Below are positions 1 to 8,279 of a stretch of DNA of 49,430 bases, piece by piece. Below the pieces are notes generated by a model, which did no database searches, was not told the DNA's origin, and saw nothing but the letters and a program-made list of their open reading frames with translations. Numbering within the stretch: position 1 is the stretch's first letter; each line of letters starts with the position of its first letter. Location: positions 1 through 49,430 of the forward strand of contig NZ_AMRM01000030.1 of the NCBI RefSeq assembly GCF_000300335.1. The letters run 5' to 3'. The position numbers and the translations under genes were made by a program. The DNA is from Nitratireductor pacificus pht-3B (GTDB taxonomy: Bacteria; Pseudomonadota; Alphaproteobacteria; Rhizobiales; Rhizobiaceae).

Positions 1-671
1 GAGGAGATCTAGGGGCTCAGGTCAATATTCCGACGCCGCAGGAGATAAAAGCTCTTCTGGCGTCACTGAGCGGCCACTGGCGCCCATTGCTGGTTACAGC
101 AGTATTCACCGGCATGAGATCGTCCGAACTGCGCGGACTGCGCTGGCAGGACGTGGATCTGACTCGATCGGAAATCAGCGTGAACCAACGCGCCGACGAG
201 TTCGGGCAGATCGGCGCGCCCAAGTCTCACGCGGGTAAACGCACCATTCCAGTTCCTCCACTCGTCATCAATGCGCTGAAAGAGCTGAAGGTCGGCCAGC
301 CTGCGGGGCGATCGCTCGTCTTTGCCAATGCAGATGGGGCACCACGGTCACACACGAACATAATCAACAAGGGCCTTATCCCGGCGATGAAGAAAGCGGG
401 CGTGACGGTGGAGGAACCTGGTACCAATGGCGACACCAGGTTGAAGGCGAAATACACCGGCCTTCATGCCCTTCGCCATTTCTATGCTTCTTGGCTCATC
501 AACCGGAAAGAGGATGGTGGACTCGCCCTCCCTCCGAAAGTGGTGCAAGAGCGCTTGGGGCACGGCTCGATCGTGATGACTTACGACACATACGGCCACT
601 TGTTTCCGCGCGGCGACGACGCCCAGGAATTGGCCGATGCTGCGAGTGCTTTACTGGCGAACGCGACATAG
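1..671 (+). CDS. Tyrosine recombinase/integrase, C-terminal catalytic part (5' truncated by window)
   Basis: The frame is open from base 3 and ends with TAG at 669-671. It encodes the catalytic domain of a phage-type integrase (lambda Int family), which cuts and rejoins DNA at attachment sites. The catalytic residues are visible in order: Arg in TGMRSSELRGLRW, Lys in the HAGKRTIPV beta-hairpin, HxxR in LHALRHFYAS, a second His in ERLGHGS, and the Tyr nucleophile in YDTYGHLF. The N-terminal arm-binding and core-binding domains are outside the window. The gene reads towards the tRNA-Cys fragment 50 bases downstream, its probable recombination target. Nothing visible is broken. Confidence 0.93.
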   Translation, partial: GDLGAQVNIPTPQEIKALLASLSGHWRPLLVTAVFTGMRSSELRGLRWQDVDLTRSEISVNQRADEFGQIGAPKSHAGKRTIPVPPLVINALKELKVGQPAGRSLVFANADGAPRSHTNIINKGLIPAMKKAGVTVEEPGTNGDTRLKAKYTGLHALRHFYASWLINRKEDGGLALPPKVVQERLGHGSIVMTYDTYGHLFPRGDDAQELADAASALLANAT

Positions 672-720
672 GCGCGACACAGAGGCAAAAAGCCTTTTGA
701 TTTCAATATCAGGTAGAGTC

Positions 721-764
721 CTGCAAATCCGTGCACCCCGATTCGATTCCGGGAGAGGCCTCCA
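721..764 (+). other. tRNA-Cys 3' fragment, attachment-site duplicate
   Basis: The sequence starts with the anticodon loop CTGCAAA (anticodon GCA) followed by TCCGT, a T loop TTCGATT with a CCGGG 3' stem, seven acceptor bases, discriminator T and the encoded CCA. Only the 3' half of a tRNA-Cys is present. The bases before it (GAGTC) cannot pair with the TCCGT anticodon-stem strand, and no D arm is seen. The 5' T stem has one mismatch. The position next to an integrase gene makes this the attachment repeat left by integration and not a functional tRNA. Confidence 0.7.
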
Positions 765-858
765 GTTCTCCAGAATATCCTTTTTTTCAGATACTTACAG
801 GCAGCAATCGCTTGCCTGCGGCACCGTGCGGAAAACCGATCCGTCGCAATCCGAAATC

Positions 859-1578
859 CTAGCGCGGCATCTCCCCATAGGGGCAGACATCGTCTTCGAA
901 CGGCACGTGCCTGCGCCGGAACGGCGCGCCGTCAACGATTTCCGGGCTGCTTATCCTGTCCATGCGGAAATGGCGGAAGCCGGTCCGGGTCGGGTCCCAG
1001 GCGACCAGATACCAGAGCGGCGGGAGGATCAGCATGGCCTGCGGTTCGACGCTGCGCGAGGTCTCCGCGCCCCTGGCGTCACGGTAGAGGAAGCGCAGGT
1101 GACGCTGATCGAGAAACGCCGTCTCGAAGGCGGGCAGCAGGGCTGCGTCGATCACCCCCATGTCCGACAGATCCTGTTTCGGCGAAAGCTGTCCGACATA
1201 GAGGCAGTCGAGCAGGCGGCGCAGATCGCGCACCTGGTCCGCAGGCAAGGCCTTCTCGATCTTGGCAAGCCCCGCATCGGCCTGATCGGCGAACGGCAGC
1301 GAGCGGGCCGCGCGCATGGCGGCGACGCTTATCAGCAGCGCGAACACCTCCGTCACGGAAAGCCGCGCAGCCGTCCGCGCCGATTGCGGATCGAGCTGAA
1401 GGCCGCCGCCGCGCCCTGATTCGGAGTGGATGACGAAACCCTGCTCGCGCAGCGCGCCGATGTCGCGCAGGACCGTACGCCGCGAAGCGCCGACCTCCTC
1501 CGCGAGATCGTTGACCGTCGAAGTGCCGTTGCGTCGCAGGAGCCGCACGATGGCGTCATGTCGGAGACGGATGTTCAT
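859..1578 (-). CDS. HTH/WYL-domain transcriptional regulator (YafY-like)
   Basis: A 239-residue regulator. Residues about 5-60 form an N-terminal winged HTH_11 domain (VNDLAEEVGASRRTVLRDI with a recognition-helix pattern). The C-terminal half holds a WYL-type ligand domain, seen in PLWYLVAWDPTRTGFRHFRMDRI. The length is typical of the YafY family, which represses or activates neighbouring genes on binding a small ligand. It is divergent from the RidA-family gene at 1782. A perfect 9-bp inverted repeat lies 19 bases upstream of the ATG, which suggests autoregulation and control of that neighbour (inference). Confidence 0.88.
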   Translation of the reverse strand: MNIRLRHDAIVRLLRRNGTSTVNDLAEEVGASRRTVLRDIGALREQGFVIHSESGRGGGLQLDPQSARTAARLSVTEVFALLISVAAMRAARSLPFADQADAGLAKIEKALPADQVRDLRRLLDCLYVGQLSPKQDLSDMGVIDAALLPAFETAFLDQRHLRFLYRDARGAETSRSVEPQAMLILPPLWYLVAWDPTRTGFRHFRMDRISSPEIVDGAPFRRRHVPFEDDVCPYGEMPR

Positions 1579-1596
1579 GCGCCAAACCTAGCATAT

Positions 1597-1619
1597 TCGG
1601 TGCCAAAATATGGCACCGA
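1597..1619. promoter_or_regulatory. Perfect palindrome, probable operator of the WYL regulator
   Basis: TCGGTGCCA, a 5-base spacer (aaata), then TGGCACCGA: perfect 9-bp arms in the gap between the divergent regulator and RidA genes. The placement just upstream of the regulator ATG fits an operator controlling one or both genes. Binding is inferred. Confidence 0.55.
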
Positions 1620-1781
1620 TTCACGCTAGATGTCCGATCATGGCAGGTCGTTCCGAGCTGTCATGACACATCGCCCCATCAGATCAATCGCTTGTGGGCT
1701 GACTCGTCGAAACGGATGGGAACCATCTGCTTCGGCCAGACCACTGGGCGGGCTTCCGGCAATTCATCACGGAGAACGAAC

Positions 1782-2213
1782 ATGACGCCACGAGACCCAT
1801 CATCCGAGAACGGCGCGCTGCCGGTGATCGTCAATCCGCCCCATCTGCACGACCCGACGCCGAACGGTTACAGCACGGCGGTCGTCACGCCCGGCACCGG
1901 CCGGCTGGCTTTCATATCGGGCCAGGGCGGGCAGGACCGGACCGGTGCCCTCTCGCCCGATTTCGGGGCGCAGGTGAGGCAGGCCTACGACAATCTTGCC
2001 GCGGTCATCGCCGCGCTCGGCGCCAGCCCGGACCGGGTCGTGAAGCTGACGGTCTATGTGGTCGATCACGACATGTCGAAGCTCGGTGTGCTCACCAAGA
2101 ACGTGATGCGGATTTTCGGCGGCAGCCTTCCCGCGCAGACGCTGGTCCCGGTGCCGAAGCTCGCGATCGACCCCATGCTGTTCGAGGTCGAGGCCGTCGT
2201 GCTTCTGGAGTGA
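1782..2213 (+). CDS. RidA/YjgF-family protein
   Basis: A 143-residue protein of the YjgF/YER057c/UK114 superfamily. Members hydrolyse reactive enamine/imine intermediates from PLP enzymes, or act in catabolic pathways as deaminases. Family features are the FISGQGGQD turn, the long helix QVRQAYDNLAAVIAALG, the VVKLTVYVVD strand, and the late segment FGGSLPAQTLVPV in place of the canonical R-x-x-x-V/Y-A segment. The canonical Arg is therefore not evident, which hints at a subfamily without classical enamine deaminase activity. The start was chosen at ATG 1782 because GGAG lies 7-8 bases upstream. The gene is divergent from the WYL regulator. Confidence 0.85.
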   Translation: MTPRDPSSENGALPVIVNPPHLHDPTPNGYSTAVVTPGTGRLAFISGQGGQDRTGALSPDFGAQVRQAYDNLAAVIAALGASPDRVVKLTVYVVDHDMSKLGVLTKNVMRIFGGSLPAQTLVPVPKLAIDPMLFEVEAVVLLE

Positions 2214-2235
2214 GCGCCGTTCCTCCCGTTCCTTC

Positions 2236-3654
2236 CTACAGAAGGCCGAACCACCAGGTGGCGAGACCGAGAAAGGCGAAGAAGCCGACCACGTCCGTGA
2301 CGGCGGTGACGAAGACCGACGACGCCACCGCCGGGTCGACCCCGACCCGGTCGAGCAGGAGCGGGATCAGGATGCCGGCAAGCGCGGCGACGAACATGTT
2401 GATGATCATGGCGGCGGCGATGATGCCGCCGAGATGGTAGTCCTGGAACCAGGCGGCCGCCACGACGCCGATCAGCACCGCGAAGACCAGGCCGTTCAGG
2501 ACGCCGACGCCCATTTCGCGGCGGATGATGCGGCCGGCATTGTAGATGTCGATGTCGCGCGTCGCCAGGGCGCGCACGGTGACGGTCATCGTCTGCGAAC
2601 CGGCATTGCCGCCCATGCCGGCGACGATCGGCATGAGCACCGCCAGCGCCACGATCTTCTCGATCGTCGCGTCGAACAGGCTGATGACCGAGGCGGCGAG
2701 AAAGGCGGTCACCAAGTTGACCATCAGCCAGGGAACACGCGAACGGGCGGCCGTCCAGACACGGTCCGACAGTTCCTCGTCGCCGACGCCGCCCATGCGC
2801 AGCAGGTCTTCCTCGGCCTCCTGCTGGATGACGTCCACCACGTCATCAATGGTCAGGACGCCGACAAGGCGCTCGTTCTCGTCCACCACGGCGGCCGACA
2901 GGAGGTCGTACTTTTCAAAAATCTGCGCCGCCTCTTCCTGATCCATGGTGGCGGGGATGGCGTGACGCGTCTCGCGCATCACATCCTCGATCTTGACGCC
3001 GCGCTTGGTGCGCAGGATGCGGTCGAGATCGACGGCGCCGACGAGGCGGAACGTCGGATCGATGACGAAGATCTGCGAAAAGCTCTCGGGCAGGTTCTGC
3101 TCTTCGCGCATGTAGTCGATGGTCTGCCCGACCGTCCAGAAAGGCGGCACGGCGACGAACTCCGTCTGCATGCGCCGGCCGGCCGTCTCGTCCGGATATC
3201 CGAGCGAGCGGCGCAGGCGCACCCGCTCGGTGAAGGGCAGCTCGGCCAGGATCTCGTCCTGATCCTCCTGGTCGAGGTCCTCGAGGATGTAGACGGCATC
3301 GTCCGAATCGAGCTGCTCGACGGCGCGCGCCACCTGCTGGTTCGGCAGGTCTTCCAGAATGTCGAGGCGGATCGCCTCGTCGACCTCGGTCAGCGCCGTA
3401 TAGTCGAAATCGTCCCCCATCAGGACAACGAGCGCCAGCCGCTGCTCGGGCAGCAGCGCCTCGAGCAGATCGCCGATTTCGGACTGGTGCAGCGTGCTGA
3501 CGTCCTGACGCAGGGTCAGCGTGTCGCGGTCGGCGATGGCCGCACCGATATGGGCGAGGAAATGCGCGGAAACCACGCCATCCGCATCGTAGATGCCCAT
3601 ATCCGCAGCGCCGCCCGCGCCAGCGTCCGTATCCAGTCCTTCCGGCTCGCTCAA
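2236..3654 (-). CDS. mgtE: Magnesium transporter MgtE
   Basis: A Mg2+ channel/transporter of the inner membrane. The order is the MgtE N domain (superhelical, DxxxxLLEALLPEQRLALV region), paired CBS domains (residues about 130-255, ending LVGVLTIDDVVDVIQQEA), then the five-helix membrane domain with the conserved MPIVAGMGGNAGSQ segment that lines the pore. The length is normal. The TTG at 3654 is preferred because GGGAGG sits five bases upstream. A TTG 60 bases further out (3714) is in frame but lacks a ribosome-binding site. This is an ordinary housekeeping gene. Confidence 0.93.
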   Translation of the reverse strand: MSEPEGLDTDAGAGGAADMGIYDADGVVSAHFLAHIGAAIADRDTLTLRQDVSTLHQSEIGDLLEALLPEQRLALVVLMGDDFDYTALTEVDEAIRLDILEDLPNQQVARAVEQLDSDDAVYILEDLDQEDQDEILAELPFTERVRLRRSLGYPDETAGRRMQTEFVAVPPFWTVGQTIDYMREEQNLPESFSQIFVIDPTFRLVGAVDLDRILRTKRGVKIEDVMRETRHAIPATMDQEEAAQIFEKYDLLSAAVVDENERLVGVLTIDDVVDVIQQEAEEDLLRMGGVGDEELSDRVWTAARSRVPWLMVNLVTAFLAASVISLFDATIEKIVALAVLMPIVAGMGGNAGSQTMTVTVRALATRDIDIYNAGRIIRREMGVGVLNGLVFAVLIGVVAAAWFQDYHLGGIIAAAMIINMFVAALAGILIPLLLDRVGVDPAVASSVFVTAVTDVVGFFAFLGLATWWFGLL

Positions 3655-3933
3655 AAACACCTCCCTGGGTGGAGAATAGGTTCTGGGAACAGGTGCAGTC
3701 TCTGTTTCCGGCAATACAGAGGCGAAGGGTACACTTCAACCTGCCGCCCCGGTTTCCATGCAAGAAATTCGCCGCCTGGAAAGGCAATGCGGCACGATGG
3801 AGACGGTTCCCCTCGCCGCACATCCTGGCACCTGTCAGGACGCAACGCGGCCTGCACCCTTTGAAGGTCGACGCGGGCCGCCCTATATCGGGTCTGGAGT
3901 TTTGAACGAAGGACGGCGCGCCGAAGCGGAATC

Positions 3934-4200
3934 ATGGTTCAGAGGATCGTTACCGGGTTGCTCACCACCGTCGTGGTGATGGCAGCCCTGGCGGGCGCGC
4001 CAGGTCTTGCCGGCGAGGTCCGTTCCGACGTGGAGAAGCTGCGCGATGCCGAACGCGCCCGCCATCTGGCCGACACGACCGAGCGCATGCTGGAGGCGCA
4101 GCACCAGCAATGGCAGGAGCGGCAACGGGACATTCCACGCCTGATCGAGCCGAAACCGCTGCGGCTGGATGTGCCGATGTATGTATCGCCAAAACCCTGA
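3934..4200 (+). CDS. Small secreted/periplasmic protein of unknown function
   Basis: An 88-residue protein with a clear N-terminal signal peptide: MVQR, a hydrophobic stretch VTGLLTTVVVMAALAGAPG, and a probable cut near LAG. The mature part is short, charged and likely helical (DVEKLRDAERARHLADTTE), ending in a Pro-rich tail. I do not recognise a family. It follows mgtE on the opposite strand after a roughly 280-base gap that shows no other gene. Confidence 0.6.
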   Translation: MVQRIVTGLLTTVVVMAALAGAPGLAGEVRSDVEKLRDAERARHLADTTERMLEAQHQQWQERQRDIPRLIEPKPLRLDVPMYVSPKP

Positions 4201-4369
4201 AGCGCCCGGCGACTCCATCATTTCCCCGTGATTCAGGGCTTCCGGAGGCCAGTTTTGCGGGCATATCCGGTAGCCGGCTATTGCTTACCCGGCGTAAACC
4301 TGTTTGACTTAGGCTCACTTCAAACGTTCATATCGATACTCAAGAAGCCTCTGGGGGGAGGGTTCACGC

Positions 4370-4477
4370 GTGTTATACCTGTATGCCTATGTTGCCTGCT
4401 GCGTCCTGGCCCTTGTCATCGCCGGACTTGCCGTTCCGCTGTTGACCAACCGCCAATCCGAAAGACGGAACAACTGA
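4370..4477 (+). CDS. 35-residue single-pass membrane peptide
   Basis: GTG start preceded by a strong purine-rich Shine-Dalgarno stretch (GGGGGGAGGG) about 7 bases upstream. The product has one hydrophobic helix (residues 4-25, with Cys-Cys at 10-11) and a short polar C-terminus (NRQSERRNN). It resembles the many small bacterial membrane peptides. There is no recognised family. Support comes from the ribosome-binding site and the clean helix-plus-charged-tail layout. Confidence 0.45.
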   Translation: MLYLYAYVACCVLALVIAGLAVPLLTNRQSERRNN

Positions 4478-4536
4478 TCTGCCCTCAGCCCCGTTCGACA
4501 GCCAGGCGAAGCGCCCGGCTGCATGAATGCCTGCCC

Positions 4537-5196
4537 CTAGATCGCCACTGTCCGGCCGCCGCCTTCACACCCCATAGCGCGAAGCAGGGTTGAAGACGGG
4601 TTCAGCATCGTCTCCTTGCCCTCGCTCAACAGAAACGCTGCCGTTTGCGGTTCCCGATAGGTCAGGATCGTGTCGCCGGAAGCGCGCGTGTAGATGCCAC
4701 GCAAAGCCCTCAGTGAACCGCTATGCGTGACCACGACATGTGGGCGCGACGCATCGAGACCATCAAGCCAGGCGCGGACCCGGTCGGTGAATGCGGTGCG
4801 GCTCTCCCCGCCCGGCATGCAGTAGTTCCAGGGATCGGCCTCATTGGCTTCGAACTGATCAGGAAGCTGTCGCTGCACCTCCTCGAGAGAGAGCCCTTCC
4901 CAGACCCCGTAGCTGCGTTCTGAAAGCCCCTTCTCCTCCACGAAATCCTCGAAGGGAACTGACCAGGTGTCGGCAAGGATGGACGCTGTTTGTCGTGCGC
5001 GTCCCAACGGGCTGACCCAGAAACCTGCCCCGTGCAACTCCTCCAGGACAGACGACAGCCGCACCGCGACAGCCAGGGCCTGACGTATTCCATTCACGGT
5101 CAGCGGCGTATCCCGAAAGCCCTGCAGGCGCCCGGCCACGTTCCATTGTGTTTCGCCATGTCGAATGACGAGGATCGAAGGCAACTGAGATGTCAT
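4537..5196 (-). CDS. Histidine phosphatase family protein (phosphoglycerate-mutase-like)
   Basis: A 219-residue protein with the RHGE catalytic motif at the N-terminus (ILVIRHGETQWNVAGRLQG), the SPLGRARQTA segment with the second conserved Arg, and the late catalytic His in VVVTHSGSLRALRG. Members transfer or hydrolyse phosphate through a phospho-His. The substrate cannot be told (sugar-phosphate, phosphoglycerate, or cobalamin or nucleotide intermediates). The ATG at 5196 puts RHGE about 13 residues in, as is usual. Longer in-frame starts add an unlikely Arg-rich leader. Confidence 0.88.
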   Translation of the reverse strand: MTSQLPSILVIRHGETQWNVAGRLQGFRDTPLTVNGIRQALAVAVRLSSVLEELHGAGFWVSPLGRARQTASILADTWSVPFEDFVEEKGLSERSYGVWEGLSLEEVQRQLPDQFEANEADPWNYCMPGGESRTAFTDRVRAWLDGLDASRPHVVVTHSGSLRALRGIYTRASGDTILTYREPQTAAFLLSEGKETMLNPSSTLLRAMGCEGGGRTVAI

Positions 5197-5616
5197 GCTG
5201 ATCTGAACCGCTGTCCGAGGATTGATGCCGTGCTGCCGCATCGAAGCGAAGAACCGTTGTGATGGCAAGGCACAAAGCAATTTTCGGCTCTGGAGGCGCG
5301 TCGAGATGGATGCGGCGGGACGACGGGAGTGAGCGGCTCGAAAACGGCAGACGCCAGGCATCTCCTGGCGGCGGCGAAGAGATCAGGAACGCCCGAAGTC
5401 CGCACCATGCCGATACAGTGCGCGGAAAAGCCGAAAAAGCCCAGCCATATCGATTTTCTGAAGATCGATTGGTGCGGTCGAGAAGCAACCGCACCCTACC
5501 GATAGGATTGTAATTGCTTGATAATTTGCGCCACTAACCCAACAAGAGGTCACGTTAAAGGTCACAATAAAGGGCGAGATAGCACTGCAGTATATGAACT
5601 CGCCGATCCGACGCCT
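5197..5616. other. Intergenic, no convincing gene
   Basis: Short open frames exist on both strands but none has plausible codon use, a ribosome-binding site or a recognisable product. The only structure seen is an 8-bp inverted repeat GGTGCGGT/ACCGCACC at 5471-5495 with a 9-base loop and no T tract. It may be a weak terminator or a remnant. Confidence 0.4.
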
Positions 5617-5857
5617 TCACTCCACCGGCGGCTTGGCCCAGACATCGGCGCTGCCTGTCCCGACCTTCCGCGGTATGCCGAGCTGGATCGTGATCGCCCC
5701 CCTTGGCGAGCCCGCGCGGTCCGCATTTGGAGCAGCGCAACAGCGGAGCGATGTGCCAATGCATCGAGCGGTATTCCCGGCCGAACCGCTCGCACAGCAT
5801 CGCCAGGTCCAGCTTCGCCCTATGCCCGCAAATCCGGCCCGGGGAGCCACCTTCCAT
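5617..5857 (-). pseudogene. Frame-shifted small zinc-ribbon-like hypothetical protein
   Basis: From ATG 5857 the product reads CGHRAKLDLAMLCERFG and PLLRCSKCG, a Cys-His / Cys-x-x-Cys layout like small conserved rhizobial proteins. After PRGLAKGG the frame stops making sense, while the neighbouring frame continues plausibly (AITIQLGIPRK ... WAKPPVE) to a stop at 5617. The switch falls on a run of six G (minus strand, plus-strand C5697-5702). A single-base slip there would restore one protein of about 80 residues. The gene may be a pseudogene, a phase-variable gene or a sequencing slip. Confidence 0.42.
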
Positions 5858-6278
5858 TCTTCATATCACCAGAATCCCAGAACTGCGCGGTTCTTGGCCT
5901 TCTGGCATTCGCTCGTGTTGCACGTTTCGTTGCACGTTTTCGCCAGATTCCTGAAGACGGCGAGACGTGCGAAGCTTGGCCTCTCTTTCACAGGGACGGA
6001 TCGTGCTCTTGTAGTTGGCGGCCTCCGCTGCGATCGATTGCGTCCGCCGACACGATGTGAAACTTTGTCTCGGGCTAGGGGCATCTGATGGGCAACGCCG
6101 TTCACTACACGCGAAGGTCAAGAATGCAGGACGCTAGGCCCCGGCTACCGGTGTCGCGCCGTGTTTCGATCGTCGATCAACTCGGCGCCTGGGCTGCTTC
6201 CTATGATTTCGCTGATGGCACAAGCAGGGCACGGGCTTCAGGCTACGCGGCCCACTGGCGGCCGGGATACCAATCGTC
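5858..6278. other. Intergenic, no convincing gene
   Basis: About 420 bases with only overlapping short frames of unlikely composition. There is a near-repeat TTGCACGTTTCGTTGCACGT at 5919-5938. I see no RNA gene or clear terminator. Confidence 0.35.
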
Positions 6279-6545
6279 ATGGTGCGAGTAGAGACCGCTC
6301 TGTCGGAGCTTAGGGAAATTGTCGCTTCTGGTACGCGTCCAGATATGGCGCGTTGCCGGCGCCTGCTCATTCGCGCCACCAGCGCTATGCCGGATCTGAA
6401 CCTCGCATCCCTTTTAAGCGATCGCGCCGGGGTTCTGATCGCGACCCTCGAATTGGTGGAAGCGCTTGGCAGCGAGCGGCATTACCAGGTCGACATGGTC
6501 ATGGATGTGCTGGACGAGATTGAGGAAGCGGGCCGTCCTCAATAG
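6279..6545 (+). CDS. Hypothetical protein, helical, 88 residues
   Basis: ATG at 6279. The product is mainly helical with regular amphipathic spacing (ETALSELREIVASG, ARCRRLLIRATSAM, MVMDVLDEIEEAG) and no membrane segment. No family is recognised. Codon use matches neighbouring chromosomal genes. It is convergent with the cold-shock gene, and a strong hairpin lies between them. Confidence 0.5.
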   Translation: MVRVETALSELREIVASGTRPDMARCRRLLIRATSAMPDLNLASLLSDRAGVLIATLELVEALGSERHYQVDMVMDVLDEIEEAGRPQ

Positions 6546-6600
6546 AAGGGCTCATCCGTCAGGTATGGTAGGCTTGATCGGTCACGAGACCGGATGGAAT

Positions 6601-6629
6601 TGTCCAGGAAGCAAAGCGCTTCCTGGACA
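6601..6629 (-). terminator. 12-bp hairpin after cspA
   Basis: TGTCCAGGAAGC, loop aaagc, GCTTCCTGGACA: perfect 12-bp arms, 20 bases past the cspA stop codon and between two convergent genes. There is no T tract on either side. It could terminate with help or protect the mRNA end. Confidence 0.5.
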
Positions 6630-6649
6630 TCCTCGTACCGCCGAAGCGA

Positions 6650-6856
6650 TCAGTTGGACTGCAGGTTGGCAGCAGAGGCGCGTCCGCGATTGTCCTGTTC
6701 AATATCAAAAGTCAGGGCTTGGCCTTCAACAAGGCCACCCATACCGGCCCGATCAAGGGCACTGATGTGAACGAATACATCTGCCTCACCGTCATCGCGC
6801 TCAATGAACCCGAAGCCCTTCTGGCCGTTGAAAAATTTGACTTTGCCTTGTGGCAT
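6650..6856 (-). CDS. Cold-shock protein, CspA family
   Basis: A 68-residue single cold-shock domain protein, the full family length. RNP1 is [19 protein letters not shown] in overlap with RNP2 (VFVHI). It binds single-stranded RNA and DNA as an RNA chaperone. The N-terminus [17 protein letters not shown] is typical. AAGGA lies upstream of the ATG as Shine-Dalgarno sequence. An upstream leader of about 250 bases contains no other gene. It is likely a host gene, though phages also carry such genes. Confidence 0.95.
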   Translation of the reverse strand: MPQGKVKFFNGQKGFGFIERDDGEADVFVHISALDRAGMGGLVEGQALTFDIEQDNRGRASAANLQSN

Positions 6857-7115
6857 GATCGCGATCCTTTCTTGAATCGATCATAGATATGCGCCCCACC
6901 GAAGGCAGGACGCAGGACACATCGATTTCAGGAACGAGAATGGCGGGTCGATTTGTCTCTGACACCGCTCGAAGCCAAGCTAGGCCCTAATAACGATCAC
7001 GCAGCCTACGCCTGCAGCATGAGTTATTCAAGGCATGAGGCCCACCTTTGCCGAATGCAGGCGCATGGGTGCGAATAAGGTGGCTTTTAGCGACCCTTGG
7101 GGACTATGCTGCCCT

Positions 7116-7568
7116 ATGACACTAAATCTCGAACTTCTGGCCCAAAATCTATACATTGCAAACGATGGTCGCAGTTGGGCTGATGAGAGCTTGGCTGTGC
7201 GAGACAAGTGGTTGAACATCGCTCGCGACCGCTCCAGGGGCTTCGGCCAGCGGTCATCTGCTAGTCGCGAGCACGAAATCCCTCCCAGCGGGGTCCGGCA
7301 GACACCGGTAGAGGTGATCGATGAGCCCGGTGAACGCCCGCCGTATTCTAAGAAGCCCGTGGCTTCACGGAAGCGCCAGCAGACAATGACTGAACGTCGC
7401 GCTCACCAGACCGACAAGGTTGCACGTCGAATCCTCGAATCTGAAGAGGCAGAACGCCGGCAGAAATCTGAACGCCTCAAGAGCGCAAGGCTTGCTGCCG
7501 AAACCAGTCAGGCAAAGGACGACAAGAAACAAAAAAAGCGGGCCAAAGCCCGCTTCCCTCGTGCCTGA
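7116..7568 (+). CDS. Hypothetical protein, basic C-terminus
   Basis: From ATG 7116 the product has a short helical N-terminal part (LELLAQNLYIANDG, then WADESLAVRDKWLNIARD). A long, highly charged Lys/Arg/Glu-rich C-terminal helix follows, possibly a coiled coil (residues about 85-150). A further 27 residues are possible from ATG 7035. No family is recognised. The 3' end overlaps an inverted repeat that acts as a terminator on the opposite strand, which weakens the call slightly. Confidence 0.45.
   Translation: MTLNLELLAQNLYIANDGRSWADESLAVRDKWLNIARDRSRGFGQRSSASREHEIPPSGVRQTPVEVIDEPGERPPYSKKPVASRKRQQTMTERRAHQTDKVARRILESEEAERRQKSERLKSARLAAETSQAKDDKKQKKRAKARFPRA
7528..7555 (-). terminator. Rho-independent terminator (minus strand)
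   Basis: Read on the minus strand: AAGCGGGC, loop tttg, GCCCGCTT, then a run of T. The 8-bp GC-rich stem plus T tract is the classical form. It lies about 220 bases downstream of the minus-strand gene ending at 7776, and inside the 3' end of the plus-strand frame. Confidence 0.7.
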
Positions 7569-7775
7569 GACTTAACGCTGGTGCCGGTACCTTCATGGTC
7601 ACCACGTCGTCTATCAGATCAATCAAAGGCCGTTACCGGGGAACCTCACCACATATCTTGCAGGACGTTCCGCGCCAGATCAGCCTCTGACAGTGGTCAT
7701 ATGGGCCTTTCCCGACGGGATAGCAAGGGAATAATTCCGAGCCGACACCAAACGCTGGCGAACGAAGACACTCAG

Positions 7776-8084
7776 TCAGGCATCCCAGAACCGCTTGCGA
7801 AGTCCCTTCCCTCGATCCTGTTTCGGATCGAACGAAGCGCCCCCGAATTCGGCCTTGAACTGGATTGCGTCAGTCTCGTCGGCGAAGCAGAAAAGCGTGC
7901 AGTCGACGACTTCCCGTCCCGGTCCGCAGCGAATGACGCCTTGCGTCCGCGGCGCCACTGAGCGCCCCTTCAGGAATTCCTGGATCTTGTCGACCAGCCG
8001 ACCGAGCGGCGGTTCAAGCGCGATCTGGAAGGGATAGAGCTGATCAATGCGAGCTGGCGTGAGCTCGCCTTTGCGGCGTGACAT
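7776..8084 (-). CDS. Hypothetical protein, 102 residues
   Basis: ATG at 8084 gives MSRRKGELTPARIDQ, followed by a helix-rich start and a beta-rich second half (TQGVIRCGPGREVVDCTLFCFADET). The N-terminal extension from the next upstream in-frame Met has unlikely composition. No family is recognised. A minus-strand terminator follows 220 bases downstream. Confidence 0.5.
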   Translation of the reverse strand: MSRRKGELTPARIDQLYPFQIALEPPLGRLVDKIQEFLKGRSVAPRTQGVIRCGPGREVVDCTLFCFADETDAIQFKAEFGGASFDPKQDRGKGLRKRFWDA

Positions 8085-8279
8085 GGTGTAATCCTTCTTG
8101 TTCTCGGTCGTCACGTCGCCGCATGCGCGATGAGAACAAAAATGGAACAAACGCTAGACTCGTCAAGCCCCTTCGATATAGGATCATCGAAATCAACAGA
8201 GCCACCGGCTTCCTTCTCGCGACGATGACCTGCTCATCGGCGGTCGGGAAAGCTGTGTCTGAAACTCAGGAGCGAGCCG

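Larger units (their letters stand above)
1..764. mobile_element. Right end of a tRNA-Cys-integrated element (mostly off-window)
   Basis: A tyrosine-recombinase gene that is open at the window edge ends about 50 bases before a 3' fragment of a tRNA-Cys gene, after which ordinary chromosomal genes begin. Integration into the 3' end of a tRNA gene by an element-encoded tyrosine recombinase is the usual arrangement for genomic islands, ICEs and prophages. The intact tRNA-Cys should lie at the other end of the element, to the left of the window. The element's nature cannot be told from what is visible. Confidence 0.6.

Noticed and set aside
2434-3864. Long plus-strand frame opposite mgtE
   Set aside because: It is the antisense of a clear MgtE gene, with His/Asp/Gln-rich composition typical of antisense frames in GC-rich DNA.
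5555-5616. Continuation of the first frame of the zinc-ribbon gene past the G tract
   Set aside because: Composition becomes Arg/Asp/His-rich and implausible. The neighbouring frame gives the better continuation.
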